Shown piece after piece: positions 58,508 through 64,000 of a stretch of 64,000 nucleotides of DNA. The stretch is from contig NZ_CP080377.1 in NCBI RefSeq assembly GCF_019443505.1, forward strand, positions 1,736,001 through 1,800,000, in the 5' to 3' direction. The notes beneath the pieces are model-generated. The model was not told the DNA's origin and ran no database searches. It was given only the letters and a program-made list of their open reading frames with translations. The DNA comes from Janthinobacterium sp. PAMC25594. GTDB lineage: Bacteria; Pseudomonadota; Gammaproteobacteria; Burkholderiales; Burkholderiaceae_D. Both the position numbers and the translations under genes were made by a program. Each line of letters starts with the position of its first letter. Within the stretch, counting starts at the first letter, position 1.

Positions 58508-59244
58508 TTCAGTCACCACCTTTGCGCGTCCTCGTCACGGGCGCCGCCGGCATCATCGGCACCGCTTTCTGGAAGCGCCGGCACGGGGAATTCTCCCTGC
58601 GCCTGGCCGACCTGCACACAGGCAAGCTGGCTGAAGCGCCCTGCCCGTCCATGCAACTCGACGTGAGCGACTACGCCGCCTGCCTGGCCGCCTGCATGGA
58701 CATCGATGTGGTGCTGCACCTGGCCGGCGTGCCGCACGCCAGCGCCGATTTCGATGCGCAACTGCTGCAGCCGAACATCATCGGCACGCACAACATCTTC
58801 CGCGCGGCACAGGCGCAGGGAGTGAACAGAGTGGTGTTTGCCAGCAGCGCGCAAGCCATCGAAGGCTATCCGCTGGACGTGCAAGTGCACGAAAGCATGC
58901 CGGTGCGTCCGGCGAACATGTATGGCGCCAGCAAGGCCTTTGGCGAAGGCGTGGCCTCCGCATTCGCGCACCAACATGGCATGACGGCGATCGCCGTGCG
59001 CATCGCCAACGTGGCCCACTTTGCGCCAGGTCAACAGCACAGCGCGCGCGACATCGCCGCCTTCATCAGCGAGCGCGACGTGGTGCAACTGCTGGCCTGC
59101 TGCGTGAGCGCACAGGTGCCGCCTGGCTACCACGTCGTGCATGGGGTGTCGGACAACCGCTACAAGCGGCTATCCATCGAAGCGACGCGCCGGCTGGTCG
59201 GTTACGCGCCGCAGGACGACGGTTTTAGCTTGCTGGGCCTGTAG
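58504..59244 (+). CDS. NAD-dependent epimerase/dehydratase (extended SDR)
   Basis: The 246-residue protein has a glycine-rich nucleotide motif (VLVTGAAGIIG at about 9-19), HLAGVPHA, VFASSAQAIEGYP and the catalytic YGASK. It resembles uronate dehydrogenase-type and other short extended SDRs. The substrate is probably a sugar derivative but cannot be fixed from the sequence. It is coupled to DUF2917 upstream and ends three bases from the convergent rarA stop. Confidence 0.85.
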   Translation: MIQSPPLRVLVTGAAGIIGTAFWKRRHGEFSLRLADLHTGKLAEAPCPSMQLDVSDYAACLAACMDIDVVLHLAGVPHASADFDAQLLQPNIIGTHNIFRAAQAQGVNRVVFASSAQAIEGYPLDVQVHESMPVRPANMYGASKAFGEGVASAFAHQHGMTAIAVRIANVAHFAPGQQHSARDIAAFISERDVVQLLACCVSAQVPPGYHVVHGVSDNRYKRLSIEATRRLVGYAPQDDGFSLLGL

Positions 59245-59246
59245 CC

Positions 59247-60554
59247 TCAGCCCTTCCCGGCCTTGCGGTCAAGCTCGCGCAGCCAGGCCAGCTTGTCGGC
59301 TATCTTGCTTTCCAGGCCACGCGGCACGGGCTGATACCAGCCCGGCTCAGCCATGCCGTCCGGGAAGTAGGTTTCACCGGCCGCATACGCATCGGGTTCG
59401 TCGTGCGCGTAGCGGTAGGCGTGGCCGTAACCGAGTTCCTTCATCAATTTCGTCGGCGCATTGCGCAAGTGCACGGGCACTTCCTTGGATTTATCTTTCT
59501 TGACGAACGCCATGGCCGTGTTGAAGGCGTTGTAGCCGGCATTGCTTTTCGCGGCAATCGCCAGGTAAATCACGGCCTGGCCCAGCGCCAGCTCGCCTTC
59601 GGGCGAACCCAGGCGTTCATAGGTTGCCGCCGCGTCGTTGGCCATGGTCAGCGCGCGCGGGTCAGCCAGGCCGATGTCTTCCCAGGCCATGCGCACGATG
59701 CGCCGCGACAAGTAGCGCGGGTCGGCACCGCCATCGATCATGCGGCAAAACCAGTACAGGGCCGCGTCGGGGTTGGAGCCGCGCACGGACTTGTGCAGGG
59801 CGGAAATCTGGTCATAGAAATTGTCGCCGCCCTTGTCGAAGCGGCGCGAATTGAGGGTCAGCGCATTGTCGACAAAGGCCGCATCGATCTTGGTCGTCCC
59901 CGTCGAGCTGGCGGCCGTCTCGGCCTGTTCCAGCAAGTTCAGGAAACGCCGCGCATCGCCGTCCGCATAGCCGATCAGGGTATCGGCCGCCGCTTCGTCA
60001 AACGTCAGATGCGTCAGGGCCGAGGACTGCGCCTTGGCCAGCAGCAGCTTCATCTCGTCTTCGTTGAGCGATTTCAATACATACACTTGCGCGCGCGACA
60101 GCAGCGCCGAATTGACTTCGAAGCTGGGGTTTTCCGTCGTGGCGCCAATGAACGTCACCAGGCCCGATTCGACAAAAGGCAGCAAGGCATCCTGTTGCGA
60201 CTTATTAAACCGATGGATCTCGTCGACGAACAATAAAGTGTGCTTGCCGAACTGGTCCAGGCTGTGACGGGCTTGATCCATGGCTGCGCGGATATCTTTG
60301 ACGCCGGCAAACACGGCCGACAAGGCGATGAATTCGCTGTCGAAAGCGTTCGCCATCAGGCGCGCCAGGGTCGTCTTGCCCACGCCGGGCGGCCCCCACA
60401 AGATCATCGAATGGGCCTTGCCCGCCTCAAACGCCAGGCGCAGCGGCTTGCCCACGCCCAGCAGATGCGTCTGGCCAATGACTTCGTTGAGGGTAGCAGG
60501 CCGCAAGGCTTCGGCCAGCGGCTGGCGCGGTGCGGTGGAAAAGAGATCCGCCAT
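59247..60554 (-). CDS. rarA: Replication-associated recombination protein A (AAA+ ATPase)
   Basis: The 435-residue clamp-loader-like ATPase has Walker [10 protein letters not shown] near residue 53, Walker [17 protein letters not shown], sensor 1 [13 protein letters not shown] and the C-terminal MgsA tetramerisation domain ([29 protein letters not shown]). It acts at stalled replication forks. I chose the ATG at 60554 (MADLF), with AGG nine bases upstream. It follows lolA in the same direction, as in many betaproteobacteria. Confidence 0.95.
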   Translation of the reverse strand: MADLFSTAPRQPLAEALRPATLNEVIGQTHLLGVGKPLRLAFEAGKAHSMILWGPPGVGKTTLARLMANAFDSEFIALSAVFAGVKDIRAAMDQARHSLDQFGKHTLLFVDEIHRFNKSQQDALLPFVESGLVTFIGATTENPSFEVNSALLSRAQVYVLKSLNEDEMKLLLAKAQSSALTHLTFDEAAADTLIGYADGDARRFLNLLEQAETAASSTGTTKIDAAFVDNALTLNSRRFDKGGDNFYDQISALHKSVRGSNPDAALYWFCRMIDGGADPRYLSRRIVRMAWEDIGLADPRALTMANDAAATYERLGSPEGELALGQAVIYLAIAAKSNAGYNAFNTAMAFVKKDKSKEVPVHLRNAPTKLMKELGYGHAYRYAHDEPDAYAAGETYFPDGMAEPGWYQPVPRGLESKIADKLAWLRELDRKAGKG

Positions 60555-60576
60555 AATGAGGTACCTAATAAGAATG

Positions 60577-60602
60577 CAAAAGCCCCGCATTGCTGCGAGG
60601 CC
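60577..60602 (-). terminator. Terminator between lolA and rarA
   Basis: On the minus strand TGCGAGGC and GCCCCGCA pair imperfectly around a four-base loop and are followed by TTTTGC. It begins 26 bases past lolA and only 23 bases before the rarA start, so it also forms part of the rarA leader. Confidence 0.7.
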
Positions 60603-60627
60603 GGCTCATACGCAAGGCGCGACAGTC

Positions 60628-61284
60628 TTAATTATTAATGACGTCGGCGCCCTTGGGCATGACAAATTTAAAGTGATTGGCGGACAAGGCCGGATTCTTC
60701 TGGAAATTCTTGAACGCCAGCACCGAGGTCTGGCCGAACGAGTCGCGCAATTCCATCGCTTCCGGCACGCCGTTGCGCAGGCCGATGGTGATTTCGTCAA
60801 ACGTCGTGTCCTTGGCCTTCGGCGTGGCTTTCAGCCACTCCAGACCGTCGCGCGTGCCCGCTTCGGCCAACGTAAAATTCTTTTCCAGGTCGTTGCTGCC
60901 GAACAAGATGGCAGCTGGCGAGGAACCGAGCGCGTCGCCCAGTTTCTTGACCGTCACCTGGCTCAAGTCCTTGTCGTAGATATACAGCTTGTCGCCGTCC
61001 GCCTGCAGCAATTGCTCGTACGGTTTCAGATAGGTCCAGATGAATTTGCCCGGACGGGCGAATTCAAACGTGCCGCTGGCTGGCGTCGACACTTTCGCCT
61101 TGCCGCTGGCGTCCGCCTTCTTGACTTGCCGCTGCACGAACTCGCCCTTGGCCGACTTGGTGCCGGCGGCAAAGCTCTTGAACTGTTCCAGCGCGCTGGC
61201 CGAGGCGCTGGCCGCGAACAGCAGGCTGCAGGCGACGCTGCTTGCGCCGATGATCATTTTTGCTGCGAAAGTCGTATTCTTCAT
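60628..61284 (-). CDS. lolA: Outer-membrane lipoprotein carrier protein
   Basis: The 218-residue periplasmic chaperone has a signal peptide ending near SASASA. The LolA fold follows, with [48 protein letters not shown] and [16 protein letters not shown]. It carries lipoproteins from LolCDE to LolB; the two lipobox chitinases of this window would be possible cargo. It lies 5 bp past ftsK, so the two are co-transcribed. Confidence 0.95.
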   Translation of the reverse strand: MKNTTFAAKMIIGASSVACSLLFAASASASALEQFKSFAAGTKSAKGEFVQRQVKKADASGKAKVSTPASGTFEFARPGKFIWTYLKPYEQLLQADGDKLYIYDKDLSQVTVKKLGDALGSSPAAILFGSNDLEKNFTLAEAGTRDGLEWLKATPKAKDTTFDEITIGLRNGVPEAMELRDSFGQTSVLAFKNFQKNPALSANHFKFVMPKGADVINN

Positions 61285-61289
61285 TCTGT

Positions 61290-63650
61290 TTACCCTTGTT
61301 CGGCACTGGCCGCCGGCACCAGGATTTCCCGGTTGCCATTGGATTGCATGGTTGATACCACCCCGCTCTGCTCCATCTGCTCGAGCAGACGGGCGGCGCG
61401 GTTGTAGCCGATGCGCAAATGACGCTGCACCAGCGAAATCGAGGCGCGGCGGTTTTTCAGCACCACCGCCACCGCCTGGTCGTACAGGGCATCGGCCTCG
61501 CCGCCGCCCTCGCCCGGCGCGGCGCCTTCGGCGCCATCGCCTTCCAGGGTGCCGCCTTCGAGGATGCCCTCGATGTAATTCGGTTCGCCCTGCAGCTTCA
61601 AATAGCTGACAACGCGGTGGACTTCTTCATCCGACACAAACGCGCCGTGCACGCGCATCGGCAAGCCGGTGCCGGGCGGCATGTACAGCATGTCGCCCAT
61701 GCCCAGCAGCGCTTCCGCGCCCATCTGGTCGAGAATCGTGCGCGAGTCGATCTTCGACGAGACCTGGAAGGCGATACGCGTGGGGATGTTCGCTTTGATC
61801 AGCCCCGTGATCACGTCTACAGATGGGCGCTGCGTGGCCAGAATCAAGTGCAGACCGGCGGCGCGCGCCTTTTGCGCGATACGCGCGATCAATTCCTCGA
61901 CTTTTTTGCCCACCACCATCATCAGGTCGGCCAGCTCGTCGATGATGATGACGATGGTCGGCAGTTTATCGAGCGGCTCGGGCGAATCCGGCGTCAGGCT
62001 GAACGGGTTCGGGATGTGTTCTTCGCGCTTTTTCGCGTCGGCAATCTTCGCGTTGTAGCCGGCCAGGTTACGCACGCCCATCTTGCTCATCAGCTTGTAG
62101 CGGCGCTCCATCTCGTTCACAGCCCAGTTCAGCGCGTGGCCGGCCTGGCGCATGTCGGTCACGACGGGCGCCAGCAAGTGCGGGATGCCTTCATAGACGG
62201 ACATTTCCAGCATCTTCGGATCGATCAGGATCAGCCGTACGTCGAGCGGGTCAGATTTGTACAGCAGCGACAAAATCGTCGCATTGATGCCCACGGATTT
62301 ACCGGAACCGGTGGTGCCGGCCACCAGCAAGTGGGGCATCTTGGCCAGATCGGCCACGACGGGCTTGCCGGCGATATCCTTGCCCAGCGCAATCGTCAGG
62401 CTGGATACGCCATCGTTGTAGACCTTGGAGCCGAGGATTTCCGTCAGGCGCACGATCTGGCGTTTACTATTCGGCAATTCCAGCGCCATGTAATTCTTGC
62501 CGGGAATGGTTTCCACCACCCTGATCGACGTCAGGGACAGCGAACGGGCCAGGTCGCGCGCCAGGCCCACGATCTGGCTGCCCTTGACGCCCGTGGCCGG
62601 CTCGATTTCATAGCGCGTCACCACAGGGCCGGGGTAAGCGACCACTACCTTGGCATCCACGCCAAAGTCGGACAATTTCTTTTCGATCAGGCGGCTCGTG
62701 AATTCCAGCGTTTCCACGGAAACCGTTTCCACCACGGGCGGCGCCTCGTCGAGCAGCGATAGCGGCGGCAGCTTGCCATCGCCGGGGGTTTCAAACAGAT
62801 GCGCCTGGCGCTCCTTTTCCACGCGCTCCGATTTCACCACCGTCACAACCTGTGGCTCGATCTTCACGGGCGGCGCGGCCACATGCTTTTCCACATGCTT
62901 GGCCCGTTCGATGACCACCACTTCGTCACGGCGCACGGCAGCCACTTCGCCCTGGCGGCGGTCTTCACGATCCTGGTAGCGCAGCACGAACCAGTTGAAC
63001 GCATCTTCGATGGCGCCACCGATGCGTTCGGCCACTTGCAGCCAAGAAACGTGGAAGAACAGGCTGAAACCGAGGCCGAACAGCAGCAACAGTAATAAAG
63101 TAGCGCCCGTGAAGCCGAAGGCCACGTGGGCCGAGTGCCCCACCAGCTGGCCCAGCACGCCGCCCGGCTCGCGCGGCAGCTGCACGTGCAGGCTCTTGGC
63201 CATACGCAGGTATTCCAGGCCCATGCTACCGATTAGCATGATGGAGAAGCCGACGATGCGGATCAGCATCTCGACATGATGCTCGCGCTCCACGTCCTCT
63301 TCTTCCAGCAGGAAGCGCTTACTCAGGCGGCGATAGCCATTCCATACCGTGCGCAGCAGCCAGACGCACCACCACCAGGCGGAAAAGCCGAAGATATACA
63401 GCAACAAATCGGAGAAGGTCGCACCGAGCTTGCCGCCCAGGTTGGCCACCTTGTCGACGGAGGTCGCGTGCGACCAGCCCGGGTCGAGCTTGTTGAAGCT
63501 GGCCAGTATCAGCACGAAATACAGGGCAAACGCGGCCAGCGCGAACCAGCGCGCCTCGGACAGCAGCCGCACCAGCCGGTTCGGCAGAGGCCGGCGTTCG
63601 ACCGGTTTACGGGTGTAGCTATTTTGATTGGCCTGGGCTGGTTTAGTCAT
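61290..63650 (-). CDS. ftsK: DNA translocase FtsK
   Basis: The 786-residue protein has four or five N-terminal membrane segments (about 30-200), a short charged linker, and the motor domain with [50 protein letters not shown] and [16 protein letters not shown]-terminal gamma winged-helix domain follows ([38 protein letters not shown]) that reads KOPS sites. It moves the chromosome terminus during division. I chose the ATG at 63650; the 66-residue in-frame extension overlaps the trxB promoter region and looks non-coding. Confidence 0.95.
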   Translation of the reverse strand: MTKPAQANQNSYTRKPVERRPLPNRLVRLLSEARWFALAAFALYFVLILASFNKLDPGWSHATSVDKVANLGGKLGATFSDLLLYIFGFSAWWWCVWLLRTVWNGYRRLSKRFLLEEEDVEREHHVEMLIRIVGFSIMLIGSMGLEYLRMAKSLHVQLPREPGGVLGQLVGHSAHVAFGFTGATLLLLLLFGLGFSLFFHVSWLQVAERIGGAIEDAFNWFVLRYQDREDRRQGEVAAVRRDEVVVIERAKHVEKHVAAPPVKIEPQVVTVVKSERVEKERQAHLFETPGDGKLPPLSLLDEAPPVVETVSVETLEFTSRLIEKKLSDFGVDAKVVVAYPGPVVTRYEIEPATGVKGSQIVGLARDLARSLSLTSIRVVETIPGKNYMALELPNSKRQIVRLTEILGSKVYNDGVSSLTIALGKDIAGKPVVADLAKMPHLLVAGTTGSGKSVGINATILSLLYKSDPLDVRLILIDPKMLEMSVYEGIPHLLAPVVTDMRQAGHALNWAVNEMERRYKLMSKMGVRNLAGYNAKIADAKKREEHIPNPFSLTPDSPEPLDKLPTIVIIIDELADLMMVVGKKVEELIARIAQKARAAGLHLILATQRPSVDVITGLIKANIPTRIAFQVSSKIDSRTILDQMGAEALLGMGDMLYMPPGTGLPMRVHGAFVSDEEVHRVVSYLKLQGEPNYIEGILEGGTLEGDGAEGAAPGEGGGEADALYDQAVAVVLKNRRASISLVQRHLRIGYNRAARLLEQMEQSGVVSTMQSNGNREILVPAASAEQG

Positions 63651-63746
63651 TCTGGGAAGCGCTGCAAGGTGATAAATGTTTCTGAAAGGGAATTTCCCAT
63701 AATAAGGAAGTATTCTAAGCCATATATGCCCCGGACGGCCCCACGA

Positions 63747-64000
<254 letters not shown>

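Overview
The window looks like a chromosomal piece of a chitinolytic betaproteobacterium of the Oxalobacteraceae, most like Janthinobacterium. The evidence is the high G+C coding sequence, the housekeeping order trxB / ftsK-lolA-rarA ... serS, two CBM5/12-type chitinases, a DUF2917 gene, and a Burkholderiales-style set of taurine genes. This assignment rests on gene content only; no database was searched. Most genes lie on the minus strand.

Layout. 1-1.0 kb: the 3' part of a maltoporin (lamB). 1.1-5.0 kb: GH18 and GH19 chitinase lipoproteins with Pro-Thr linkers. 5.3-6.2 kb: a sulfotransferase. 6.3-15.5 kb: two-partner secretion system 1 (tpsB1-tpsA1; a 2501-residue exoprotein with GLUG and YDG repeats). 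16.2-26.7 kb: sulfonate cluster I (sorB, sorA, an amino-acid permease, tauC, tauB, tauA, tauY, tauX, xsc copy 1), with a divergent IclR regulator. 27.8-30.5 kb: cobS-cobT. 30.5-32.5 kb: an RNA-repair pair (HD-Pnk and RNA ligase). 32.8-39.2 kb: two-partner system 2 (tpsA2-tpsB2; seven nearly identical 228-bp repeats). 39.5-42.2 kb: a divergent sensor kinase and response regulator. 42.2-46.0 kb: sulfonate cluster II (xsc copy 2, pta, TauE/SafE exporter). 46.2-50.5 kb: porin, thiG, a dadA-like oxidase and a UPF0324 transporter. 50.7-54.1 kb: a beta-hydroxyacid dehydrogenase, a PadR/DUF2812 pair, hisC and a small membrane protein. 54.3-64 kb: two identical tRNA-Ser(CGA) genes, serS, a small secreted protein, a MocR regulator, DUF2917 and epimerase genes, rarA, lolA, ftsK and the start of trxB.

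How the genes work together. Clusters I and II encode a complete route for taurine dissimilation. TauABC imports the sulfonate, TauXY deaminates it to sulfoacetaldehyde, and Xsc makes acetyl phosphate and sulfite. Pta makes acetyl-CoA, SorAB oxidises sulfite to sulfate in the periplasm, and TauE/SafE (perhaps with UPF0324) exports the anion. The two xsc genes differ at only 7 of 605 residues. Both xsc genes and tauX share a promoter-proximal element that the adjacent IclR protein may recognise. The chitinases, porins and two large adhesin-like exoproteins suggest a surface-colonising soil or water bacterium.

The least ordinary items are the RNA ligase / HD-Pnk cassette beside an orphan cobS-cobT pair; the tandem-repeat exoproteins; the dadA-thiG coupling; the in-frame hexanucleotide microsatellite in the GH18 linker; and a 49-bp nested dyad ahead of padR. 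No CRISPR array, rRNA, transposase, phage or plasmid gene was seen.
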